This document shows, one piece after another, positions 20,429 to 28,301 of a stretch of 64,000 nt of DNA. The DNA is from Blastopirellula marina DSM 3645 (GTDB lineage: Bacteria > Planctomycetota > Planctomycetia > Pirellulales > Pirellulaceae): contig NZ_CH672376.1 in the NCBI RefSeq assembly GCF_000153105.1, forward strand, positions 2,563,136 through 2,627,135, in the 5' to 3' direction. A model generated the notes under the pieces. It was not told the origin of the DNA and ran no database searches. It saw only the letters and a program-made list of their open reading frames with translations. Both the position numbers and the translations under genes were made by a program. Numbering within the stretch: position 1 is the first letter of the stretch; each line of letters starts with the position of its first letter.

Positions 20429-23400
20429 CTATGCCGAAACGTTGGCGCCGCCGTTGCTCAAAAAGTCAGAGTCTTCACTGCGAATATCTTCGCACAGTTG
20501 ACGCAGAATATTGATCGTGCTGCGAATCTGAGCTTCGGTATGCTCAGAGTTGATAAAGAAACGCAACCGCGCCGCTGATTCGTCGACCGCCGGATAAATG
20601 ATCGGGCGGACGTTGATTCCTTGCAGCAGCATCCGCTGGGCGACGAACATCGTCATCATCGAATCTCCCAGGATCACCGGAACGATCGGCGTCTGCCGAC
20701 TGCGGCCCGTGTCGAGACCCGCTTGGCGCGCGATCCGCAGAAAGACCTCGGCGTTGCGATGCAACGAAGTAACCCGCTGCGGCTCTTCATCGATGATTTT
20801 CAACGCTTCCAAAGCGGCGGCCGCACTCGAGGGAGGCATGCCGACGCTGAAGACAAAACCGGGCGCCGTATACTTTAGGTACTCGACCAGGTCCGCGCTG
20901 CCTGCGATGTAGCCGCCGCAGCTGCCCAGCGCTTTGCTGAGGGTGCCCATCCAGATATCGACATCGCCGGGCGCTACTTTGAAATGCTCGGCGATTCCGC
21001 GGCCGGTGGCGCCCATCGTGCCGATCGAATGCGCTTCGTCGACCATCAACCACGCTTTGTGACGTTTTTTGATCTCAATAAAGCGAGGCAAGTCGGGGAA
21101 ATCCCCTTCCATCCCAAACACCCCTTCGGTGACGATCAAAACGCGACGATAGTCGCGGCGAATATCGTGCAGGATCTGGTCGAGCTCTTCCCAGTCGTTA
21201 TGCGGAAAGGGACGGCGACGTGCGCCGCTCAGGCTGGCGCCTTGGATGATGCTGTTGTGGGCCAACGAGTCATGCAGAACCAAGTCGCCGGTTCGAACCA
21301 GATGTCCGATCGTCGTTTCGTTGGTCGCGTGCCCACCTAGCATCGCGACGGCGGCGTCAACGCCTACCCAGTCGGCGATCGCCTGCTCAAGCTCGGCGTG
21401 AATCGGGCGTTCGCCAGAGACGAGACGACTGGCCGATACGCTGGCGCCATATTGATCGATCGCTTGTTTAGCCGCTTCGCAAACGCGCGGATGTTGAGCC
21501 AGGCCAAGATAGTTGTACCCGGCGAAGTTGACCAATTCGACGCCGTTGATCGTGGTCATATTTCCGGTCGCTTTGTCGTGCGACTGGAAATAAGGATTCG
21601 GCATCCCCAACGCTTCCAACTCATCCGACGTCTGTTTCACCTGACGATATTCAGGCAACGCCGAGAAGCTGTACATTTCGGCCGGGACGTCATCGGCGAT
21701 CGCTTGCGAACGGGGCTCGCCGCCGAGATAGATCTCGACCGCTTCGGATACCTCGCGGCACGTCTTGAGCGTCGGCAGGATGTGATCCGGGAACTGAACG
21801 CCGTAGGCGTCTTCGATCGATGCGATGATTTCCATCCGCTCGAGCGAATCGAGTCCGATCGCCAGCAGATCGGTATTCAGATCCAGGTTCGCCGCGCGTT
21901 CTTTCGCGACGGCATGAATTTTTTCCAGCACTAACTGCGTCGTGCGATCGCGAAGCTCGGGATCGGATACCGCCATCCCTTCGGCGTCGGCCCGAGCCAA
22001 CTCCAACTGTGAGCGACGAAGCCGAACTTTGCGGACTTCATCCAACAGATGGGCCTCGTCCCAACTGACCCAGCGATCGACAATCGACAACACGTTCTGC
22101 AAGAAGTGATTGCGACACGCGTGACGCTGAATCTTGCCGCTTGACGTTTTGGGGATCGAGCCGCGGCGAATCAAAGCGACGCCGTCGACCGCCATTTCAT
22201 GCTCTAACGCGACTTCTTTGCGTATCGCGCTGATAATCTGGCCGTAGTCCTTTTGACGAAGTCGCGGCGCTTCGGCGACAATGACCAAACGGTCCTTGCC
22301 AGCAATTTCAGCGGAAAACGCCGCGGCTGTCGACGTTTCGAGCAGCTCGTGCGAAGCGCAGACCGTCGCTTCGATATCTTGCGGGTACCGATTGACGCCG
22401 CGGACGATGATCAAGTCTTTCAGGCGGCCGGTGACGAATAGCTCGCCGTCCTGCATGAATCCAAGATCGCCGGTTCGCAGATAGGGGCCCGCGTTGGTGT
22501 CGGCCAAATGCGCCCGAAAACAACGCTCCGTATCTTCTTCGTTCCGCCAATAACCTTTCGCAATGCTGGGCCCGGCAATCCAGATTTCGCCCACTTTGTT
22601 GAACGGCTGCTGGAGCATCGTTTCGGGATCGACGATCAAGATCTCTTGGTCAGGCAAGCAGTTTCCACAGCCAACGACCGGCCGTGCGCCCGCTTCGTCC
22701 GGGTCAGCGTCAACGACTAGTCCTTGATCCAGGACGTCGCCGTCGACCGTGCGGATGACGGGAGGACTCTTTTTCAGGCCACCTGAGATGATGAGGGTCG
22801 CTTCGGCCATGCCGTAGCAAGGATAAAACGCTTCGCGCCGGAAACCGCATGGTTCGAACGCTTCGGTAAAGCGGTCGAGCGTTTCAGGCTTGATCGGCTC
22901 GGCGCCGTTAAACGCAAGTTCCCAACTCGAGAGATCGAGCTTGTCTTTTTGTTCCGAGGTGATCTTGTTGACGCACAATTCGTACGCAAAGTTGGGACCG
23001 CCGCTGACGGTCGCCTGACTTTTGGTGATCGCTCGCAGCCAACGAAACGGTTGCTGCAGAAACGCCATCGGAGACATCAGGATTGTCGGCTGCCCGATCT
23101 GCATCGGTTGCAGAACGCCGCCGATTAGCCCCATGTCGTGATACATCGGCAGCCAGAAAACGGCGCGCATACTGCGAGTATGCTCAAAGGCGTACGAGAT
23201 CAACGCCGAGTTGTGCATCATATTGCTGTGCGACAGCATGACCCCTTTGGGGGTTCCGGTCGAGCCGGACGTGTATTGCAAAAAGGCGAGCGTCTTTTCG
23301 TCAATGTCAGGCATGCGCCACTGATCGGCTTCAACCAGCTTTTCGCTGTCGGTCGCTAGCCAATGGATCTTCTTCAAGTGCGGCGTCTCGTCCAGCATCG

Positions 23401-23803
23401 GCGTAACGCGATCGAGCACATCGCTCGTCGTCAGCGCGATTTTCGCTTGGGCGTCATCGGCGATCGCTTGGATCCGCACCATGTTGCGGTTTCGGCGCGG
23501 CGGATAAGCCGGCACCGCCACAGCGCCGGCATACAAGCAAGCGTAAAACGCCGTAATAAACTCCATGCCGGGCGCAAACAACAGCAGCGCACGCTCCCCC
23601 TGCATGTTGAGCGCTTGCATGCGAGCCGCCAGCGCACGAGCCGCTAGATCGAGCTGCGCATAGGTCATCTCGAGTTTCTCGTCTTCCCCGTCAACGAGAT
23701 AGGCATAGGCGACTTGCGGGCCCTGATGTTCCGCCCGATAACGCAGTCGATCAACGACGGTTGATGTCGGGGGGGAAAACGAACCAGCAGATTCGGTTGT
23801 CAC
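20429..23803 (-). CDS. Fatty acyl-AMP ligase / acyl carrier / alpha-oxoamine synthase fusion
   Basis: This encodes 1124 residues in three parts. Residues about 15-590 are an AMP-forming ligase of the fatty acyl-AMP ligase type (P-loop YTSGSTGTPKGVMLSHSN, FYPCYGMAEATL, YLRTGDLGF). Residues about 620-700 are an acyl carrier domain (IGLDSLERMEI, pantetheine Ser). Residues about 730-1105 are a PLP alpha-oxoamine synthase (VMLGGHATN-like, LMVDEAHSIGTMG, catalytic Lys in TLSKALGSCGG). By family logic a fatty acid is adenylated, loaded on the carrier and condensed with an amino acid, with loss of CO2, to an amino ketone, as in serine palmitoyltransferase. GTG 23803 is chosen because GGAGG precedes it. 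No ketoreductase is adjacent. Confidence 0.9.
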   Translation of the reverse strand: MTTESAGSFSPPTSTVVDRLRYRAEHQGPQVAYAYLVDGEDEKLEMTYAQLDLAARALAARMQALNMQGERALLLFAPGMEFITAFYACLYAGAVAVPAYPPRRNRNMVRIQAIADDAQAKIALTTSDVLDRVTPMLDETPHLKKIHWLATDSEKLVEADQWRMPDIDEKTLAFLQYTSGSTGTPKGVMLSHSNMMHNSALISYAFEHTRSMRAVFWLPMYHDMGLIGGVLQPMQIGQPTILMSPMAFLQQPFRWLRAITKSQATVSGGPNFAYELCVNKITSEQKDKLDLSSWELAFNGAEPIKPETLDRFTEAFEPCGFRREAFYPCYGMAEATLIISGGLKKSPPVIRTVDGDVLDQGLVVDADPDEAGARPVVGCGNCLPDQEILIVDPETMLQQPFNKVGEIWIAGPSIAKGYWRNEEDTERCFRAHLADTNAGPYLRTGDLGFMQDGELFVTGRLKDLIIVRGVNRYPQDIEATVCASHELLETSTAAAFSAEIAGKDRLVIVAEAPRLRQKDYGQIISAIRKEVALEHEMAVDGVALIRRGSIPKTSSGKIQRHACRNHFLQNVLSIVDRWVSWDEAHLLDEVRKVRLRRSQLELARADAEGMAVSDPELRDRTTQLVLEKIHAVAKERAANLDLNTDLLAIGLDSLERMEIIASIEDAYGVQFPDHILPTLKTCREVSEAVEIYLGGEPRSQAIADDVPAEMYSFSALPEYRQVKQTSDELEALGMPNPYFQSHDKATGNMTTINGVELVNFAGYNYLGLAQHPRVCEAAKQAIDQYGASVSASRLVSGERPIHAELEQAIADWVGVDAAVAMLGGHATNETTIGHLVRTGDLVLHDSLAHNSIIQGASLSGARRRPFPHNDWEELDQILHDIRRDYRRVLIVTEGVFGMEGDFPDLPRFIEIKKRHKAWLMVDEAHSIGTMGATGRGIAEHFKVAPGDVDIWMGTLSKALGSCGGYIAGSADLVEYLKYTAPGFVFSVGMPPSSAAAALEALKIIDEEPQRVTSLHRNAEVFLRIARQAGLDTGRSRQTPIVPVILGDSMMTMFVAQRMLLQGINVRPIIYPAVDESAARLRFFINSEHTEAQIRSTINILRQLCEDIRSEDSDFLSNGGANVSA

Positions 23804-24106
23804 GCGGCTATCGCCTCCGCAGTAAGGGAAAGACCAAATACCGGGCGCCGTCGGGAGTTGGCGCACAGCGGGAGATATAGAGTTAGATCGGCGTACTGGT
23901 GTTAACTGTTTTAACCAAGCTGCGCAACCTTACGGCCAGGTAGCTTGGGTAGATTGAACCGGCATTTTATGGGATTTCTCGTCGCTGTCGAAGAAGCGTG
24001 CAGCGGAATTGAAGCCGGAAAGTTCATTTAACCGGAAGAAATTCGAGAATCCTGCTCGGATTGCGCCGAGAGGCCTAGTTTGCCGGAGCGTTAAGCTCGA
24101 ATCAGG

Positions 24107-24334
24107 CTACGCCCATCCGAGCCCGCTCGCCTTTTGCATCCGCTTTTCGTAGTCGCCGATCAACCCACCGATGATATCCCACCCTTCCGGGCGACGTACT
24201 TCGATGTCCCCTTGCTGATTGATGCGAACGATCGTCGATTCGTTAACGCCGGCCTTCGCCAGTTCGTCGGGGCTCAGTTCGTCTTCGTGCAGAGCGCCGA
24301 TGAGCGTTCCGCCAGTCATCTCGATGAATTTCAT
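24107..24334 (-). CDS. Small protein of unknown function
   Basis: This encodes 75 residues from ATG 24334 (MKFIEMTGGTLIGALHEDEL). It is acidic with a regular pattern: a strand-like start, DELAKAGVNESTIVRINQQGDIEVRRP (strand-turn-strand), and a helical end KRMQKASGLG. The short form is preferred because the upstream extension has no coding signature. No ribosome-binding site is obvious. No known domain was recognised, and it stands alone. Confidence 0.55.
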   Translation of the reverse strand: MKFIEMTGGTLIGALHEDELSPDELAKAGVNESTIVRINQQGDIEVRRPEGWDIIGGLIGDYEKRMQKASGLGWA

Positions 24335-24462
24335 AGAATCACTAACTAACCCGCACTGGAAGTTCGGAGGCGACGCAATCGCATCACCAGTCCAAGGGGC
24401 TATTATCCTCGATAAGTCGCGAGAATCCAAGCCGGCGTTTTGCGGTCGTCCGCGATTGATTT

Positions 24463-24479
24463 CCCCACTATTTGTGGGG
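24463..24479. other. Small perfect hairpin
   Basis: CCCCAC-TATTT-GTGGGG is a perfect 6-bp stem in the 478-bp region between the small-protein gene and the ECF sigma gene. Apart from this hairpin and the sigma promoter at 24730-24760, I see nothing in the region. Confidence 0.4.
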
Positions 24480-24729
24480 AGGAGAAAAGATTTAAATTGC
24501 GCCGGGTTGCTTGGCGCAGGCGTCATCAGCATGAACGCAGTCAGAGGACTTACCGGCCGGTTCTAGGAATTCCGCACTTCGCGCCGGTCTCTGCTCGGTT
24601 TGGTGTCGCTTCCTGGCAAAATTCAGTTTCCGGCGTTCATCATCTGTCCTCACTTTTTTGACCATTAGCGTTGGGGGATGAAAGCTCGCAATCCCACCGG
24701 CGCAATAAAATGCCTGTCGCATTTTCAAC

Positions 24730-24760
24730 AGTTGTCACACCTTCGCTGCAGGCGTGTCCA
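24730..24760 (+). promoter_or_regulatory. ECF-type promoter of the sigma gene
   Basis: AGTTGTCACA-N14-GTGTCCA, ending 52 bp before the start codon. The same two boxes with the same 14-bp spacing precede the SnoaL-like gene downstream (25712-25742). TGTCACA resembles the -35 element reported for ECF41-group sigma factors. Autoregulation by the encoded sigma factor is the simplest reading. Confidence 0.7.
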
Positions 24761-24812
24761 AGATGCAGAAACGCCTTTCAAGTCGTCATTTTCAGTCTCC
24801 TGGAGCCGCGCC

Positions 24813-25697
24813 ATGTTCAACCCGTTTAGCGAGAGGACCGAGGACGACGCATCCGATGCAGTTCTCGTCGAGCAAGCCAAGAATGGCGATCGTGCAGCGC
24901 TGGAGCAGCTGGTTTTGCGGCATCAGGCATGGATTTACAACATCGCTGTCCGCATGGTCTTTCACCCTCAAGATGCGGAGGAAGTGACCCAGGAAGTCCT
25001 GATCAAAGTCATCACCAAGCTCAGCACATTTAAGGGAGAGAGCAAGTTTCGCACTTGGTTGTATCGCATTGCCGCTAATCATGTGCTGAACATGAAACGC
25101 CGGCGTGCTGAAACCGGCGTAACGACGTTTGCCGAGTACGGAGCGGCGATTCGCAGTACGCCGGATGCAGACTTGCCTGATTCCAACAGCGTACCCGTGG
25201 CGCTGCCGATTCTGGTCGAGGAGGCCAAGAATAGTTGCACCATGGGAATGCTGCTGTGCCTTGATCGTCGACAACGGTTGATCTTCACTCTGGGCGAGAT
25301 CCTGGGGGTCACCGACACCGTCGGCGGCCAAGTCTTGGAGATAACCGCCGACAACTTCCGGCAATCACTAGCGCGTGCTCGCCGCGACCTGCACCGTTTC
25401 CTGAACAACCAGTGCGGGCTCGTGAACAAGACCAACCCCTGCCGTTGTCCCAAAAAGACGCGCGGCTTTATCGAGCATGGCCATGTGGATCCGCACCGGC
25501 TGCTGTTTGTGCCGGAGCGTGTCGAACGGGTGCGGGATGTTGCGGGTGAGACGGTCAGGGGAATCGAGGATGTGGTCGAGCGACAGCACGCAGACCTCTA
25601 TCGAGAACACCCGTTCCTTCGGCAAGCGGACGAGATTCACTGGCTGCGCCGAATGCTCCAGCGCGAGGAGATCCGCGGGGCGCTGCATTTGCCGTGA
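24813..25697 (+). CDS. ECF-type RNA polymerase sigma factor with Cys-containing tail
   Basis: This encodes 294 residues. Region 2 covers about residues 15-90 (ALEQLVLRHQAWIYNIAVRM, DAEEVTQEVLIKVITKL, FRTWLYRIAANHVLNMKRR). Region 4 covers about residues 140-195 (LCLDRRQRLIFTLGEILG, DNFRQSLARARRDLHRFL). A 95-residue tail follows, starting with NQCGLVNKTNPCRCPKKTRGF, whose Cys-x-Cys group could bind metal. That tail is not part of a minimal ECF factor and may be regulatory. No anti-sigma gene is adjacent; instead a SnoaL-like gene follows after 99 bp with its own copy of the sigma promoter motif. ATG 24813 follows TGGAG; the upstream open frame overlaps the promoter and is not used. Confidence 0.9.
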   Translation: MFNPFSERTEDDASDAVLVEQAKNGDRAALEQLVLRHQAWIYNIAVRMVFHPQDAEEVTQEVLIKVITKLSTFKGESKFRTWLYRIAANHVLNMKRRRAETGVTTFAEYGAAIRSTPDADLPDSNSVPVALPILVEEAKNSCTMGMLLCLDRRQRLIFTLGEILGVTDTVGGQVLEITADNFRQSLARARRDLHRFLNNQCGLVNKTNPCRCPKKTRGFIEHGHVDPHRLLFVPERVERVRDVAGETVRGIEDVVERQHADLYREHPFLRQADEIHWLRRMLQREEIRGALHLP

Positions 25698-25711
25698 AAA
25701 TTTTGAACCGG

Positions 25712-25742
25712 AGTTGTCACAGTCGGCCCCCGATAGTGTCCA
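25712..25742 (+). promoter_or_regulatory. ECF-type promoter of the SnoaL-like gene
   Basis: AGTTGTCACA-N14-GTGTCCA, identical in both boxes and in spacing to the motif before the sigma gene, and placed 54 bp before the start codon. The intervening 14 bp differ between the two copies, so this is motif conservation and not a simple duplication. Confidence 0.7.
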
Positions 25743-25796
25743 TGAAATAAAAGGAGCAAAGGCTCCCAGTCTTACAAACACAGGAAGGGATAAATC

Positions 25797-26123
25797 ATGA
25801 CGCTCCATCTGCCAGAACCGGTTACGGCCTATTTCCAAGCGGACAAAGCCGACAGTGAAACCGTTGCACGTTGCTTCACGGACGACGCCGTCGTGAAAGA
25901 TGAAGGCCACGCTTACCACGGTCGCGTCGCGATCAAAAAGTGGAAGGAAGAGACGTCGGCGAAGTACGTCTACACATGCGAGCCGCTGAAATGCGAGTCG
26001 CAGGATGGCAAAGTTGTCGTCACTTGCCGCCTAGACGGCAACTTTCCGGGCAGTCCGGCCGACCTGCGGTTCTTCTTCGAGCTAACGGGCGAGCAGATTG
26101 CGTCGTTGGAAATTATCCCCTAA
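25797..26123 (+). CDS. NTF2/SnoaL-like protein
   Basis: This encodes 108 residues of the nuclear transport factor 2-like fold: PVTAYFQADKADSETVARCFTDDAVVKDEGHAYHGRVAIKKW is the helix-strand pattern of SnoaL-like domains, followed by beta strands ending in LEIIP. Such domains bind small hydrophobic ligands or act as isomerases or hydrolases. ATG 25797 follows AGGAAGGGA. In ECF41-type sigma factors a SnoaL-like domain is fused to the sigma C-terminus and tunes its activity; here the domain is a separate protein under the same promoter motif. A sensing role is inferred. Confidence 0.88.
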   Translation: MTLHLPEPVTAYFQADKADSETVARCFTDDAVVKDEGHAYHGRVAIKKWKEETSAKYVYTCEPLKCESQDGKVVVTCRLDGNFPGSPADLRFFFELTGEQIASLEIIP

Positions 26124-26147
26124 CAAGTGCTGCTCGGGCGCTCCATC

Positions 26148-26741
26148 CTAACGCACCCATCCCACCCGCGTCATGGGCCATGCAATCAACCAAGCACGGC
26201 CCATGATCCGATGGGCAGGGACGGGACCGTTGAATCGGCTATCGTCGGAATCTTTCAGGTCGTCCCCCAGCACATAGTAACCATCGCCGCACGGCACAGG
26301 CTTGCCGTCGACTAGATTGCCAAATCTCAAATACTTCACGTCGAGCGACGGTGGGCATTCCATCGGTTGGCCATCAATAAGCAATTCACCATGGCGAACC
26401 ATTTGAACGCTCTCGCCCGGCAGCCCGACGACACGTTTCATTCGCTTGTCGCCGGTATCGCTAATGAACGTGATTACCTCCCAGCGGCGAGGGCTACGAA
26501 ACCAGCAACTCACTTTTTCGGTGATCACGCGGTCACCGTTATCTGGATTGGTTCCCATCAGCGTGGGTGACATTGAGGGAGAGATGACGACGGAAATATC
26601 CATCGTCAGCCAGTAGAAAGCGACGAGCGCCCCGAACACAGCGAGCCCGCGCTCGATCCAGCGCAGGCTCTGGCGAAAGACCGAACCACAACGGCTGCGA
26701 ACCGTCGCGCTACTGTTGTTGGGCGTCGCAGGATTTGGCAT
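26148..26741 (-). CDS. lepB: Signal peptidase I
   Basis: This encodes 197 residues. One transmembrane helix (about residues 32-48) is followed by the S26 catalytic serine in SPSMSPT (Ser56) and the catalytic lysine in RMKRVVGLPGE (Lys102). The C-terminal box GYYVLGDDLKDSDDSRFNGPV is the conserved GDN-x-x-S-x-D-S-R region, with Asp at the Asn position. It cleaves signal peptides at the outer face of the membrane. The ATG start overlaps the end of the upstream small membrane protein gene by 32 bp, so the two are coupled and belong to the radical SAM operon. It may be specialised and not the housekeeping enzyme. Confidence 0.92.
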   Translation of the reverse strand: MPNPATPNNSSATVRSRCGSVFRQSLRWIERGLAVFGALVAFYWLTMDISVVISPSMSPTLMGTNPDNGDRVITEKVSCWFRSPRRWEVITFISDTGDKRMKRVVGLPGESVQMVRHGELLIDGQPMECPPSLDVKYLRFGNLVDGKPVPCGDGYYVLGDDLKDSDDSRFNGPVPAHRIMGRAWLIAWPMTRVGWVR

Positions 26742-26985
26742 CGCGCACGGCTTGTTCGATTTGTAAGTTTCGCTCTTCCCACTGTAATTTGGTCGACCGA
26801 GTGGCTCCAATAGTCGGGGTCGTCAAGCCAGCGAGGAGCACGAACGCTCCGGCGCCCGCCACGATGACTGTCACAGCATTCAGGCCTCGATTACTGGCCG
26901 ATAAAGGCGGCGCAGTGACAGGACTGGGCGGTACATCCGCCAGCGACTCATTCAGCGACTCATCGGATTGGGGGCGTTCGTCCAT
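26710..26985 (-). CDS. Small membrane protein in radical SAM operon
   Basis: This encodes 91 residues: an acidic and Ser/Pro-rich N-terminal part (about residues 1-35), one transmembrane helix (AVTVIVAGAGAFVLLAGLTTP) and a charged, helical tail with one Cys (QIEQAVRDAKSCDAQQQ). ATG 26985 follows AAGGTG. It begins 8 bp after the radical SAM gene ends and overlaps lepB. I do not recognise it. It might be an accessory anchor or a substrate of the neighbouring enzymes, but it is not Cys-rich and lacks an obvious leader/core organisation. Confidence 0.72.
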   Translation of the reverse strand: MDERPQSDESLNESLADVPPSPVTAPPLSASNRGLNAVTVIVAGAGAFVLLAGLTTPTIGATRSTKLQWEERNLQIEQAVRDAKSCDAQQQ

Positions 26986-26993
26986 AATGCACC

Positions 26994-28061
26994 TTAGGTA
27001 GAGGCGAGAACTCGCGACTCAAGAACGCGGATCGTTTCTCGGTAACAAGCTTGATCCAACAAACAGAGCAATCCATCGGGTCGGTTCACGTCGCCCGTCC
27101 GGATGAAATTACTGCATCGACAAGTTTTGGTGCTGCAAAGTGATTGCAGTGCGCAAGGGGCGCATTCAGCCGGCGTCATGCCTGGAAGCGGAGCGTGGTC
27201 AAGGAAATCATCCCCATCCAACGCATGACCGGAGAGACGCATCGGATTACCTGGCTCGTCGGCGCCGACGAGGCGCTCACAAGGAAACAAATTTCCCGCA
27301 GGCGTAACCGCGATCTCGGCGTGGCCAAACCCGCAGCGTGCTGTCTCGGTCAGCGGAATACCCGCGGCTTGCGCCCCCTTTTCATCGAACCAACTGACAC
27401 TGCACTCCGGCAGCCGCTCGCCCCAAAAGTCGGCGGCGCGGCGGATGGCGTCGTTCAAGCGTTCGCCATCGGCCCTGGTCCAGGTTGCCCAGAGATTGAG
27501 TGACGGGTTAAATCGCCGTACGCCGAGCGTGTAAAGGAACTCCATTCCATCAGGCAAAGACGCAACACTGTCTGGCTGAACCACCATGACGATGCGGAAT
27601 TCTTTGCCCGCATCGATCAGACGAGCCATCGTATTTTGGACGCGAAACGAACTTGGCAGGCCATCGACCGTGACCCGATGACCATCATGAGCGCTCGGCA
27701 AGCCATCATGGCTAATCGCCAATTCGAGCTGCGGCAGCGTCATTACCGACCATGCGGCGGCGGACTCAATCGTGCCGTTGGTCGTCATGCTTAACGCCAG
27801 GCGGACATCCTGCTCATCGGCCGCGGATCGAGCATAACGCACAAGATCCAAGATCAATTCGGCTTCGATCAGAGGCTCGCCGCCAAAGAACGACAGTTCA
27901 AGCGTCCCATCGCGGCGCACGGACCGGATCGCCCGGTCGATCGCCTTGCGCCCGGTTTCTGGCGACATCGGTCGTCGGATTTTCTCGCCGGTGTAGCAAT
28001 AAGTACAACGGAGATTGCACGCATGGTTGACGACGAGCGTCAGTCCAAATCTTGCGTGCAT
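26994..28061 (-). CDS. Radical SAM/SPASM-type peptide- or protein-modifying enzyme
   Basis: This encodes 355 residues. The radical SAM cluster CNLRCTYC lies at residues 15-22 (CxxxCxxC), and SFFGGEPL (SAM-contact GGEP) is near residue 60. The C-terminal part holds a SPASM-like cysteine set: CGFGHAEIAVTPAGNLFPCERL, then CAPCALQSLCSTKTCRC and a last CLLDQAC, suitable for auxiliary Fe-S clusters. Such enzymes modify ribosomal peptides or mature sulfatases; the substrate is not assigned here. ATG 28061 follows AGGAG. It is the first gene of a minus-strand operon with the small membrane protein and lepB, a layout that suggests a modified, exported substrate. Confidence 0.9.
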   Translation of the reverse strand: MHARFGLTLVVNHACNLRCTYCYTGEKIRRPMSPETGRKAIDRAIRSVRRDGTLELSFFGGEPLIEAELILDLVRYARSAADEQDVRLALSMTTNGTIESAAAWSVMTLPQLELAISHDGLPSAHDGHRVTVDGLPSSFRVQNTMARLIDAGKEFRIVMVVQPDSVASLPDGMEFLYTLGVRRFNPSLNLWATWTRADGERLNDAIRRAADFWGERLPECSVSWFDEKGAQAAGIPLTETARCGFGHAEIAVTPAGNLFPCERLVGADEPGNPMRLSGHALDGDDFLDHAPLPGMTPAECAPCALQSLCSTKTCRCSNFIRTGDVNRPDGLLCLLDQACYRETIRVLESRVLAST

Positions 28062-28301
28062 CCGCCTGCTCCTAAAGAACTAAATCGACCGAATCCGATC
28101 CGCTTGGTCGCGGCCGCAGCAAATATTCTCCCACACGGTGCGCTATGTGCAAGCATTTGGGAGGCTTTGATCCGTGTTCTAAGGGTTCAGCGACTTCGTG
28201 GTGAAACCAGAGGCCAAGATAATCGTATGCCTGAAGGACTTGGGATTACCTCGCTTCCTTTGATCTCACGTCCCGATGGATCTCCGGCATCATCCCTGAC
28301 A

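Noticed and set aside
26710-26985. Radical SAM precursor peptide
   Set aside because: The protein has one membrane helix, one Cys and no clear leader/core boundary, so the sequence alone does not support a precursor call.
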